Shown here: positions 45,505 through 53,224 of the stretch, in pieces
How the letters are laid out: every line of letters begins with the position of its first letter
Numbering within the stretch: the stretch's first letter is position 1
From: Oscillospiraceae bacterium
GTDB lineage: Bacteria; Bacillota; Clostridia; Oscillospirales; Oscillospiraceae
DNA length: 64,000 bases
Assembly (NCBI GenBank): GCA_015068245.1
Contig: SVKU01000001.1
Coordinates: 62,001 to 126,000 of the forward strand
Reading direction: 5' to 3'
The notes under the pieces: generated by a model
The model's input: only the letters and a program-made list of their open reading frames with translations
Database searches by the model: none
Told to the model about the DNA's origin: nothing
Made by a program: the position numbers and the translations under genes

Positions 45505-46076
45505 TGAAGATAGCCAACACTTCCGCAGTAATTCTTGCAGGCGGAAAAAGCTCAAGAATGGGCAGAGATAAAGGTCGGCTCAAAATAGGAGACACCACAT
45601 TTTCAAACAAACTTCTTTCTGACTTTTCTGATTGCTTTGAAAACGTATATCTCTCTGTTGCAGTCGATTCCAATTTGTCGGGTACCAACATTATTAAAGA
45701 CGAAAAATACGGCCTTGGACCACTGTCGGGGCTGTTGGCGGCTATAAAGGGTACAGTGGGAGATAACGTGTTCATATGTGCCACTGATATGCCTTTTGCA
45801 GATCCGCAAATTGCTCAGAAACTTGTTGAAATGCTGGGTGATTTCGATGCTTGTGTTGTCAGGAGAACCGACGGAAAAGTCGAAACCGCTTTCGGTGTTT
45901 TTTCCAAACGTATTCTTCCTAAACTGAATTTGGAGCTTGATAACGGTAAACGCAGTATTATGGGACTTCTTGACAGAATCAACACAAGGTATGTTGACGA
46001 GTCTGAACTTGGCGAAATATCCGATAAATCCTTTCTGAACGTCAACACTCCCGAGGATTATGAAAAACTGTTCTGA
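45504..46076 (+). CDS. mobA: Molybdenum cofactor guanylyltransferase
   Basis: 190 residues. NTP-transferase signature AVILAGGKSSRMGRDKG and the ATDMPFADP acidic motif. It joins GMP to molybdopterin to make the bis-MGD cofactor that the preceding enzyme needs. Its ATG shares one base with that enzyme's stop (TAATG). Confidence 0.93.
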   Translation: MKIANTSAVILAGGKSSRMGRDKGRLKIGDTTFSNKLLSDFSDCFENVYLSVAVDSNLSGTNIIKDEKYGLGPLSGLLAAIKGTVGDNVFICATDMPFADPQIAQKLVEMLGDFDACVVRRTDGKVETAFGVFSKRILPKLNLELDNGKRSIMGLLDRINTRYVDESELGEISDKSFLNVNTPEDYEKLF

Positions 46077-46093
46077 AACCGCATAAGTTTCAG
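46073..46093 (+). terminator. Weak hairpin at the mobA end
   Basis: CTGAAAC-7 nt-GTTTCAG spans the stop codon and is followed by TTATAAC. Possible terminator. Confidence 0.4.
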
Positions 46094-46140
46094 TTATAAC
46101 ACTCCTCATGAATCATAATCGCCCTTGTGCCAATTTTCTA

Positions 46141-46169
46141 TTGACATTTATTTTTTGATATTTTATTTT
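46141..46169 (+). promoter_or_regulatory. Promoter of nagB
   Basis: TTGACA (46141-46146), 17 bp, TATTTT (46164-46169). Confidence 0.75.
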
Positions 46170-46199
46170 AGTTTTAGCCAATTTGAAAGGAGAAAACAT

Positions 46200-46919
46200 A
46201 TGAAGATATATATTGACACTCCGGAAAACATAGCCAAAATGGCAGCTAAAAGATATGTTGATCTGCTGGCAGAAAAACCCGATGCCGTGCTCGGTTTTGC
46301 CACCGGTTCCACTCCTCTTGGCCTTTATGGTGAGCTTGCTCAGCTGTGTGCTGATGGAAAGGTTTCCTTTAAGAATGTTACTTCCTTTAACCTGGACGAA
46401 TATGTTGGTCTTGATGGTACTCATGACCAGTCCTATCGTTACTTCATGAATGAAAACCTTTTCAGCAAGATAGATATAGACATTGCCAATACAAACGTAC
46501 CTTCCGGCCTGGATACTTCTGCCGAAACTGCTGCTGCTTATGATAAGGCCATTGAAGCTGCCGGTGGAATTGAGATTCAGCTCCTTGGAATCGGCAACAA
46601 CGGTCATATCGGCTTCAACGAGCCTGAGACTCCCTTTGGCTCCATCACTCATTTGGTTGAACTTACTGACTCTACCCGTCAGGCAAACAAGCGTTTCTTT
46701 AATTCCATCGAAGAAGTTCCTACCCACGCAGTCACCATGGGAATCAAAACCGTTATGAATGCAAAGAGCGTTATCCTTATGGCTATCGGCTCTGCCAAGG
46801 CTGATATTATTAAGGCTACCATTCAGGGCGATGTCACCGAATCCGTTCCCGCATCTGTGCTGCAGCTGCATCCCAATGTTGAAGTTTATCTTGATTTTGA
46901 AGCTGCTGCCGCTCTTTAA
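46200..46919 (+). CDS. nagB: Glucosamine-6-phosphate deaminase
   Basis: 239 residues. Motifs GFATGSTPLGLY (phosphate), FNLDEYVGL (catalytic Asp) and GIGNNGHIGFNEP (His and Glu). Asn replaces the second Asp of the E. coli enzyme, as in Gram-positive forms. It converts GlcN-6-P to fructose-6-P and ammonia. The start follows AAAGGAG. First gene of an amino-sugar unit. Confidence 0.96.
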   Translation: MKIYIDTPENIAKMAAKRYVDLLAEKPDAVLGFATGSTPLGLYGELAQLCADGKVSFKNVTSFNLDEYVGLDGTHDQSYRYFMNENLFSKIDIDIANTNVPSGLDTSAETAAAYDKAIEAAGGIEIQLLGIGNNGHIGFNEPETPFGSITHLVELTDSTRQANKRFFNSIEEVPTHAVTMGIKTVMNAKSVILMAIGSAKADIIKATIQGDVTESVPASVLQLHPNVEVYLDFEAAAAL

Positions 46920-46933
46920 TTAAAAACCTACAC

Positions 46934-46982
46934 CAAACGCAGTATGTTTCATGTCAGCACAATGACAGGAGCACTGCGTTTG
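46934..46982 (+). promoter_or_regulatory. Structured nagB-glmM spacer
   Basis: CAAACGCAGT (46934-46943) pairs perfectly with ACTGCGTTTG (46973-46982); inside, TGTCA (46952-46956) can pair with TGACA (46963-46967). It could be a weak terminator or a processing site adjusting glmM relative to nagB. It does not resemble the glmS ribozyme. Confidence 0.5.
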
Positions 46983-47009
46983 TTGTGTGAATATGGAAAG
47001 GAAAACGAT

Positions 47010-48362
47010 ATGTCAAAATATTTCGGAACTGACGGCTTCCGTGGTGAGGCCAATGTCGATCTTACTGTTGACCATGCTTTTAAAATAGGTCGTTTCCTTG
47101 GCTGGTATTACGGCAAGGACCATAAAGCCAAAATTGTTATCGGTAAAGATACACGCCTGTCCAGCTATATGTATGAATGTGCGCTCACTGCAGGTATAAC
47201 TGCCTCCGGTGCCGACGCTTATCTTATGCATGTTACCACAACTCCCAGCGTTTCTCATATTGCCCGAACCGAGGATTTTGACTGCGGAATTATGATTTCA
47301 GCCAGCCATAATGCCTATATGGATAACGGTATTAAGCTTATCAACGGTAACGGCGAAAAAATGGAAGACGCCGTTATTGATGCTGTTGAGGCTTATCTCG
47401 ACGGAACTGAAGATGCTCCTCTTGCCAAAGGGGAGGATATCGGCAGAGCGGTTGATCACGCTGCGGGACGAAATCGTTATATTGCTTATCTTATCAGTAA
47501 TGCGCTTAACTCTTACAAAGGCATGAAAATCGGTCTTGACTGCTCCAACGGAAGCACATGGTCTATGGCAAAGAGTGTTTTTGATGCACTGGGCGCTGAT
47601 ACTTATGTAATAAATAATTCGCCTGACGGCACCAATATCAATCGTGGCTGCGGATCTACTCACATTGAAGGACTGCAGAAATATGTTATCGAAAACGGTC
47701 TCGATGTGGGCTTTGCTTTTGATGGCGATGCCGACCGCTGTCTTGCCGTTGATGAAAGCGGTGAATTGGTTGACGGCGATAAGATAATGTATATCATCGG
47801 CAGCTACATGAAAGAAAAAGGACAACTGGGCGATACCAAGGTCGTAACCACCGTAATGTCCAATTTTGGACTTTACAAGGCATTGGATAAGTTGGGTATA
47901 GGCTACGAAAAAACTGCCGTAGGCGATAAATATGTCTACGAGAATATGCGTGAGAACGGTCATCTTATAGGCGGTGAGCAGTCGGGTCACATCATATTTG
48001 GCAAGTTGGCTAACACAGGTGACGGTTTGTTAACTGCAATCAAGGTAATGCAGGTTATCATGGATAAGAAGATGAAGCTGTCTGAGCTTGCAAAGCCTAT
48101 GGTAACTTACCCTCAGGTTCTTAAAAACGTAAAAGTTACCGATAAAGATGTTACCATGAATGACTCAGACGTTCAGGCTGCCTGCGATGCCGTTACTGAG
48201 GAGCTTGGTTCTGACGGCCGAATCCTGCTTCGTAAAAGCGGCACCGAACCTGTTCTACGTGTTATGGTTGAAGCCGGCACCTTTGAAATGTGCGAGAAGA
48301 TGGTAGACAGGGTGATCGATGTTATGGATAAAAAAGGTCATCTGATCGAGGTGAAAAAGTAA
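47010..48362 (+). CDS. glmM: Phosphoglucosamine mutase
   Basis: 450 residues. The phosphoserine is Ser99 in ISASHNAYMDNGIK; metal loop DGDADRCLAV; sugar loop GGEQSGH; C-terminal phosphate loop RKSGTEPVLRVMVE. It interconverts GlcN-6-P and GlcN-1-P toward UDP-GlcNAc. GGAAAGGA precedes the ATG at 47010. Its stop overlaps the next ATG by one base. Confidence 0.95.
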   Translation: MSKYFGTDGFRGEANVDLTVDHAFKIGRFLGWYYGKDHKAKIVIGKDTRLSSYMYECALTAGITASGADAYLMHVTTTPSVSHIARTEDFDCGIMISASHNAYMDNGIKLINGNGEKMEDAVIDAVEAYLDGTEDAPLAKGEDIGRAVDHAAGRNRYIAYLISNALNSYKGMKIGLDCSNGSTWSMAKSVFDALGADTYVINNSPDGTNINRGCGSTHIEGLQKYVIENGLDVGFAFDGDADRCLAVDESGELVDGDKIMYIIGSYMKEKGQLGDTKVVTTVMSNFGLYKALDKLGIGYEKTAVGDKYVYENMRENGHLIGGEQSGHIIFGKLANTGDGLLTAIKVMQVIMDKKMKLSELAKPMVTYPQVLKNVKVTDKDVTMNDSDVQAACDAVTEELGSDGRILLRKSGTEPVLRVMVEAGTFEMCEKMVDRVIDVMDKKGHLIEVKK

Positions 48363-49021
48363 TGTATAAAACTACTGAGTTGCTGGATCTTTCCAAAACT
48401 ATTGCTTCCGAATTGTTTGAAGGCAGGGAATACCCATGGGAAGTTTTGGACGATATCAAAGATTTTATTCTTAAACTTGGCCCCACTCTTGACCCGGAAA
48501 AGTACGATCACGCTGCAGAGAATATCTGGATAGCCAAAGATGCTATGGTATTTCCTTCGGCATTTATTGCGGGCCCCTGCATTATAGACAGCGGTGCGGA
48601 AATTCGCCACTGTGCGTTTATCCGGGGAAGTGCTATTGTAGGCAAAAACTGTGTTGTGGGCAACTCTGTTGAGCTTAAAAATGTTGTTCTTTTCGACAAT
48701 GTACAAACCCCGCACTACAACTATGTGGGAGACTCTGTTCTCGGTTATAAAGCACATATGGGTGCCGGCTCCATTACTTCCAACGTAAAGAGTGATAAGA
48801 CTCTTGTGGTGGTTAAAAGCGGTGATGAAGCTATTCCCACAGGCAGAAAGAAGTTCGGTGCAATTCTTGGCGACAATGTTGAGGTAGGCTGCAACAGCGT
48901 TCTCAATCCCGGCACAGTGGTTGGCAGAAGCAGCAACATTTATCCCACTTCTTCTGTTCGTGGTGTAGTTCCAGAAAACAGCATTTATAAGTCTAAAGAT
49001 CAGATAGTTACAAAGAAATAA
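48362..49021 (+). CDS. Left-handed beta-helix acyltransferase/GlmU C-domain-like protein
   Basis: 219 residues. A short helical N-terminal part, then hexapeptide-type repeats (AFIAGPCIIDSGAEIRHCAFIRGSA is part of a series of I/V-G-x4 turns) from ~60 to ~210. It resembles the acetyltransferase half of GlmU, without the uridylyltransferase domain. Placed directly behind glmM, it may acetylate GlcN-1-P or a related sugar; this is inference. Translation coupled (TAATG). Confidence 0.75.
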   Translation: MYKTTELLDLSKTIASELFEGREYPWEVLDDIKDFILKLGPTLDPEKYDHAAENIWIAKDAMVFPSAFIAGPCIIDSGAEIRHCAFIRGSAIVGKNCVVGNSVELKNVVLFDNVQTPHYNYVGDSVLGYKAHMGAGSITSNVKSDKTLVVVKSGDEAIPTGRKKFGAILGDNVEVGCNSVLNPGTVVGRSSNIYPTSSVRGVVPENSIYKSKDQIVTKK

Positions 49022-49024
49022 ATT

Positions 49025-49068
49025 TTTAGCTGCCATAGAACGCAAAGGTTCATTATGGCAGCTTTTCT
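49025..49068 (+). terminator. Terminator of the nagB-glmM unit
   Basis: AGCTGCCATA pairs with TATGGCAGCT; inside, GAAC pairs with GTTC. TTTTCTTT follows. Confidence 0.88.
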
Positions 49069-49168
49069 TTATCCACAATTAATAAATCCACTTTTCAACA
49101 GCAGATTCGTGGAGAAACCTGTTATCCACTACTAAACTGTGCAAAAGTGGAAAAACATTTGTGGAAAA
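49069..49168. promoter_or_regulatory. Cluster of DnaA-box-like sites
   Basis: Six matches to TTATCCACA lie in 100 bp. Plus strand: TTATCCACA (49069-49077, perfect), AAATCCACT (49084-49092), TTATCCACT (49122-49130). Minus strand: TTTCTCCAC (49109-49117), TTTTCCACT (49146-49154), TTTTCCACA (49160-49168). The perfect site directly abuts the upstream terminator. No dnaA or dnaN is near. Confidence 0.6.
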
Positions 49169-49209
49169 AGGGCGGGAGGGACAAAAGCTTAAGTTTTTCG
49201 CACTCACAA

Positions 49210-49263
49210 TTATAGTTATTGTTATAGTTATTGTTTGAGTTAGAGTTATAGTTATGGTTATTT
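49210..49263. repeat. Nine-unit AT-rich hexamer repeat
   Basis: Consecutive units TTATAG, TTATTG, TTATAG, TTATTG, TTTGAG, TTAGAG, TTATAG, TTATGG, TTATTT. It starts 42 bp after the DnaA-box cluster, in a non-coding AT-rich stretch. Period 6, partly 12. Confidence 0.8.
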
Positions 49264-49323
49264 TCGGTTTAGTTCGGTTATTTTTAACCCATTGGGTTTA
49301 TTCGGTTTTTTGAATAGAAATAT

Positions 49324-49347
49324 CCCCCGGTTCGGCTGAACCGGGGG
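49324..49347 (-). terminator. Hairpin downstream of ppdK
   Basis: CCCCCGGTTC-GGCT-GAACCGGGGG, 10-bp perfect stem; on the minus strand it is followed by ATATTTCTATT. Likely terminator. Confidence 0.8.
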
Positions 49348-49355
49348 AGCTAATA

Positions 49356-51977
49356 TTACTTGTTGTTGATTGCAGCCTGAGCAGCGGCAAGTCTTGCAAT
49401 GGGTACACGGAAGGGGGAACAGGAAACATAGTTCAAACCAACCTTGTGGAAGAACTCTATGGAAGCGGGATCACCGCCGTGCTCACCGCACACACCAAGC
49501 TTGATATCGGGTCTGGTGGTACGTCCCAGCTTGGAAGCCATGTCTACCAGTTTACCTACGCCGCTCTGGTCTACAGAAGCGAAGGGGTCTTTCTCGAAGA
49601 TATTACGTTCATAGTAAGAGGGGAGGAACTTACCGGCATCGTCACGGCTGAAGCCAAAGGTCATCTGGGTAAGGTCATTGGTGCCAAAGCTGAAGAACTG
49701 AGCTTCCTTGGCAATTTCGTCTGCAGTAAGAGCAGCTCTGGGAATCTCGATCATTGTGCCAACAAGGTAGTCAACCTTGACATCGGAAGCGGCGATAATA
49801 GCATCGGCAGTTTCAACAACGATCTTTTTAACGAAAGCAAGTTCCTTGACCTCGCAGGTCAGGGGGATCATGATCTCGGGTACGATCTCAAGGCCGGTTT
49901 CACGTTTTACATTGATGGCTGCTTCGATGATGGCAGTAGCCTGCATTTCAGCGATTTCGGGATAAGTAACAGGCAGGCGGCAGCCGCGGTGACCCATCAT
50001 GGGGTTAGTTTCGTGGAGGGAGGCTACTGTTTCTTTCAGCTGATCAAAAGTTACACCCATCTCATCTGCCAGTGCAGCGATATCTTCATCGGCAGTGGGC
50101 AGGAACTCGTGGAGGGGAGGATCAAGCAGGCGGATAGTAACGGGACGACCTTCCATTGCTTTGAAAATGCCCTCAAAGTCGCCTCTCTGCATAGGCTGGA
50201 GCTTTGCAAGAGCTGATTTACGCTGCTCGGTGGTGCGGGAAATAATCATCTCGCGAACAGCGGGGATACGATCGGCATCAAAGAACATGTGCTCGGTACG
50301 GGTAAGGCCAATACCTTCTGCACCAAAGGCAACTGCTTGAGCAGCGTCTGCAGGAGTATCAGCATTGGTTCTGATATTGAGAGTGCGAATTTCGTCGGCC
50401 CATTCCATTATCTTGCTGAAGTCACCGCTGACGGTGGCATCAACAGTGGGGATCTTACCGATGTAAACCTTACCGGTTGAGCCGTCGATGGAAACAAATT
50501 CGCCTTCCTTAACAACATTACCTGCGATAGTGCAGTATTTTTCAGCTTCATAGATAACAAGATCTCCGCAGCCGGATACGCAGCAGGTGCCCATACCACG
50601 GGCAACAACAGCAGCGTGAGAAGTCATACCGCCGGTAGCAGTGAGGATACCTTCAGCGAGGTTCATGCCTTCGATATCTTCGGGGGAAGTAAGTGTACGA
50701 ACAAGAAGTACGGGTCCGTTTGCAGCAGCTGCAGCAGCGTCTGCGGCAGTGAAGTAAACAGCACCGCAAGCTGCACCGGGAGAAGCTGCAAGACCGGTGG
50801 CAACAGCGGTTGCAGCCTTAAGAGCAGCATCATCAAAGTTAGGATGAAGCAGAGTATCAAGCTGCTTTGGCTCTATCTTCATAAGAGCTTCTTCCTTGGT
50901 AAGCATACCTTCATCAAAGAGCTGAACTGCGATGCGAAGTGCAGCCTGTGCGGTACGCTTACCGTTACGGGTCTGGAGCATATAGAGTTTGCCTTTTTCA
51001 ATGGTAAACTCCATGTCCTGCATATCACGGTAATGGTTTTCCAAACGATTGGCTATATCAACAAACTGGCTGTAAACTTCGGGCATGACCTCAGCCAGCT
51101 GATCGATAGTCTGAGGGGTACGTACGCCTGCAACAACGTCTTCGCCCTGAGCATTCATGAGGAACTCGCCATAGAGCTTCTTTTCACCGGTGGAGGGGTC
51201 ACGGGTAAAGGCAACACCCGTGCCGGAATCGTCGCCCATATTGCCGAACACCATAGACTGTACGTTTACAGCAGTACCCCAGCTGGAGGGGATATCATTC
51301 ATTCGGCGGTAGTAAATGGCACGTTCATTGTTCCAGGAACGGAAAACAGCCTTAACAGCTTCGATAAGCTGAACATTGGGGTCGGCAGGGAAGTCTTCAC
51401 CCATTTTGCTTTTATAATAGTCTTTGAACATGACTACCAGTTTTTTCAAATCATCGGTATCCAGGTCTTTGTCAAACTTGACGCCTTTGGATGCCTTGAT
51501 CTGGTCTATCATGTCTTCAAAATCCTTTTTAGGAAGCTCCATGACAACATCGGAGAACATCTGAATAAAACGACGGTAAGCATCGTAAACAAAACGGGGA
51601 TTACCGGTGAGTTTTGCCATAGCTTCTGCAACAGAATCGTTCAGACCAAGGTTAAGTATGGTATCCATCATGCCGGGCATGGAAGCTCTTGCACCGGAAC
51701 GAACAGAAACCAGCAGGGGATTGGCAGTATCACCGAATTTCTTGCCGCAAATATCTTCCATTTTACGAAGGTAAGCAAAAATATCAGCTTCGATTTCGGG
51801 TGCGATAGTTTCTCCGTCTTCATAATAACGGGTGCAAGCTTCTGTGGTAATTGTGAAACCTTGAGGAACAGGCATTCCAAGACCTGTCATTTCGGCCAGG
51901 TTGGCACCTTTGCCGCCAAGAAGTTCACGCATATTTCCGTTGCCTTCAGAAAACAGATATATGTACTTAGTATCCAC
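49356..51977 (-). CDS. ppdK: Pyruvate, phosphate dikinase
   Basis: 873 residues, full length. N-terminal nucleotide-grasp domain (LLGGKGANLAEMTGLGMPVP), central phosphohistidine in GGMTSHAAVVARGMGT, and a PEP-binding TIM barrel ending GVCGEHGGDP with the catalytic Cys. It interconverts pyruvate, ATP and Pi with PEP, AMP and PPi, central to PPi-based glycolysis in anaerobes. No regulatory protein gene (PDRP) is adjacent. GGAGG precedes the ATG. Confidence 0.97.
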   Translation of the reverse strand: MDTKYIYLFSEGNGNMRELLGGKGANLAEMTGLGMPVPQGFTITTEACTRYYEDGETIAPEIEADIFAYLRKMEDICGKKFGDTANPLLVSVRSGARASMPGMMDTILNLGLNDSVAEAMAKLTGNPRFVYDAYRRFIQMFSDVVMELPKKDFEDMIDQIKASKGVKFDKDLDTDDLKKLVVMFKDYYKSKMGEDFPADPNVQLIEAVKAVFRSWNNERAIYYRRMNDIPSSWGTAVNVQSMVFGNMGDDSGTGVAFTRDPSTGEKKLYGEFLMNAQGEDVVAGVRTPQTIDQLAEVMPEVYSQFVDIANRLENHYRDMQDMEFTIEKGKLYMLQTRNGKRTAQAALRIAVQLFDEGMLTKEEALMKIEPKQLDTLLHPNFDDAALKAATAVATGLAASPGAACGAVYFTAADAAAAAANGPVLLVRTLTSPEDIEGMNLAEGILTATGGMTSHAAVVARGMGTCCVSGCGDLVIYEAEKYCTIAGNVVKEGEFVSIDGSTGKVYIGKIPTVDATVSGDFSKIMEWADEIRTLNIRTNADTPADAAQAVAFGAEGIGLTRTEHMFFDADRIPAVREMIISRTTEQRKSALAKLQPMQRGDFEGIFKAMEGRPVTIRLLDPPLHEFLPTADEDIAALADEMGVTFDQLKETVASLHETNPMMGHRGCRLPVTYPEIAEMQATAIIEAAINVKRETGLEIVPEIMIPLTCEVKELAFVKKIVVETADAIIAASDVKVDYLVGTMIEIPRAALTADEIAKEAQFFSFGTNDLTQMTFGFSRDDAGKFLPSYYERNIFEKDPFASVDQSGVGKLVDMASKLGRTTRPDIKLGVCGEHGGDPASIEFFHKVGLNYVSCSPFRVPIARLAAAQAAINNK

Positions 51978-52045
51978 TTGAAAACCTCCAATTATAATTT
52001 GACTTGTTCAGCCATAATTAGACATTATATTACTCATATGTATTT

Positions 52046-52073
52046 ATTATAGCGTTTCGCCATGGATAATCAA
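52046..52073 (-). promoter_or_regulatory. Promoter of ppdK
   Basis: On the minus strand TTGATT (52068-52073), 16 bp, TATAAT (52046-52051); a ~60-nt leader results. Confidence 0.65.
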
Positions 52074-52121
52074 GCGGTAGGGAATAGAAAACCTTCAAAA
52101 AATTTATAGATTATTTCGCCT

Positions 52122-52149
52122 GCATATTGAAAATTTCTGTTCAATATGC
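52122..52149. promoter_or_regulatory. 28-bp palindrome: operator or dif-like site
   Basis: GCATATTGAA (52122-52131) and TTCAATATGC (52140-52149) are perfect 10-bp arms. Read as 11-6-11 (one inner mismatch) it has the architecture of Xer recombination sites. It covers the -35 and spacer of the promoter of the Xer-type gene 68 bp downstream. The sequence does not match the classic Firmicute dif. Confidence 0.7.
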
Positions 52150-52155
52150 TAAAAT
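52127..52155 (+). promoter_or_regulatory. Promoter of the Xer-type recombinase
   Basis: TTGAAA (52127-52132), 17 bp, TAAAAT (52150-52155), embedded in the palindrome. Confidence 0.7.
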
Positions 52156-52167
52156 CATATTAGTACA

Positions 52168-52199
52168 CAACTGAACAAAATAAAAATTTTGTTCAGTTG
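52168..52199 (+). promoter_or_regulatory. 5'-end hairpin of the recombinase mRNA
   Basis: CAACTGAACAAAAT / ATTTTGTTCAGTTG, 14 bp perfect, AAAA loop. Predicted transcription starts near 52162, so the mRNA would begin with this hairpin, which ends two bases before the GGGGAG ribosome binding site. Confidence 0.75.
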
Positions 52200-52216
52200 A
52201 GGGGAGATGTTTTTTT

Positions 52217-53224
52217 ATGATGGACAACAGAAACGACTATTTTACTATTTTAAAGGACTTTCTATCTTACCACGAGACTATCAAGGGTCAATCCAAGCGT
52301 ACTATCAATGAGTATTATTTGGATCTTCGTATGTTTTTCAGGTTTATGAAGCTTCATAAAGGAATAGTTTCTGCAGATACCGAACTAGAAGATATCTCCA
52401 TCAGCGACATTGATATTGAATTTATAAAATCAATATCAATGTCTGATGTCTATGAATACATGTCTTTTTTAAGTAATGACCGTGTAAAGAACTCTCGCAG
52501 CCGTTACAGCGAAAACGGAATTGGTTCTGCAGCTCGTGCCCGTAAGGTTTCCTCCATACGTTCATTCTATAAATACCTGACCAATAAGGTGCAGCTTTTG
52601 GACGAAAATCCTATGGCAGATCTAGAATATCCCAGGCTGCGAAAAACTTTGCCCAGATATCTTTCTCTCGACGATTCTGTTAAATTATTAACAAAGGTTG
52701 ACGGTCAATATAAAGAACGTGATTTTGCAATACTAATGATTTTCCTGTCCTGTGGATTGCGAATCTCCGAACTTGTTTCACTGAATATTTCTGATTATCG
52801 CGGAGACCACCTCAGAGTGCTTGGCAAAGGTAATAAAGAACGGATTGTCTATTTGAATGACAACTGCATAGATGCCATTGACGAATACCTGGACGTTCGT
52901 CCCAATAACCCTAATTGTGACCCCAAAGCACTGTTTTTATCAAAAAATTATAGCCGGATCACAAAATCCGGCGTACATTATCTCGTTAAAAAGCATATTG
53001 GCGAAGCCGGGCTTGATACTACGCAGTATTCCACCCACAAACTTCGCCACACAGCTGCAACTCTTATGCTTGACAGCGGCGTAGATGTAAGAACTCTGCA
53101 GGAAGTTCTTGGGCATGAAAACCTTAATACCACTGAGATTTATACTCATGTTGATAATGACGGTCTGCGTGTTGCAGCCAAAGCAAACCCTCTGGGTAAA
53201 GTTAAGTTTGAAAACAAAGAATAG
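52217..53224 (+). CDS. Tyrosine recombinase, Xer-type
   Basis: 335 residues. N-terminal SAM-like DNA-binding domain (~10-125) with an unusual insertion (~45-75), then the catalytic domain: Arg in SCGLRISELVSL, Lys in GKGNKERIVYL, HKLRHTAATLM (His and Arg), GHENLNTTEIY (His, nucleophilic Tyr). These enzymes resolve chromosome dimers or act in element integration. Placement among housekeeping genes, without transfer genes, favours a Xer role. GGGGAG is 10 nt before the ATG. It ends exactly against the converging phosphodiesterase gene. Confidence 0.9.
   Translation: MMDNRNDYFTILKDFLSYHETIKGQSKRTINEYYLDLRMFFRFMKLHKGIVSADTELEDISISDIDIEFIKSISMSDVYEYMSFLSNDRVKNSRSRYSENGIGSAARARKVSSIRSFYKYLTNKVQLLDENPMADLEYPRLRKTLPRYLSLDDSVKLLTKVDGQYKERDFAILMIFLSCGLRISELVSLNISDYRGDHLRVLGKGNKERIVYLNDNCIDAIDEYLDVRPNNPNCDPKALFLSKNYSRITKSGVHYLVKKHIGEAGLDTTQYSTHKLRHTAATLMLDSGVDVRTLQEVLGHENLNTTEIYTHVDNDGLRVAAKANPLGKVKFENKE

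Noticed and set aside
46920-47009. glmS-type ribozyme ahead of glmM
   Set aside because: The gene is glmM, not glmS; the segment is too short and lacks the ribozyme core.
49210-49263. CRISPR or rRNA/tRNA remnant at the hexamer repeat
   Set aside because: Units are 6 bp with no spacers, and no cas genes are near.
49069-49355. Chromosomal oriC
   Set aside because: No dnaA, dnaN, recF or rpmH nearby; a titration or regulatory site is more likely, so I did not call an origin.
50616-52052. 478-codon open frame opposite ppdK
   Set aside because: Shadow of ppdK; low-complexity Cys/His/Ser-rich translation typical of the antisense frame.
52217-53224. Integrase of an integrated element
   Set aside because: No excisionase, att repeat, tRNA target or transfer genes are nearby; a housekeeping Xer role fits better.
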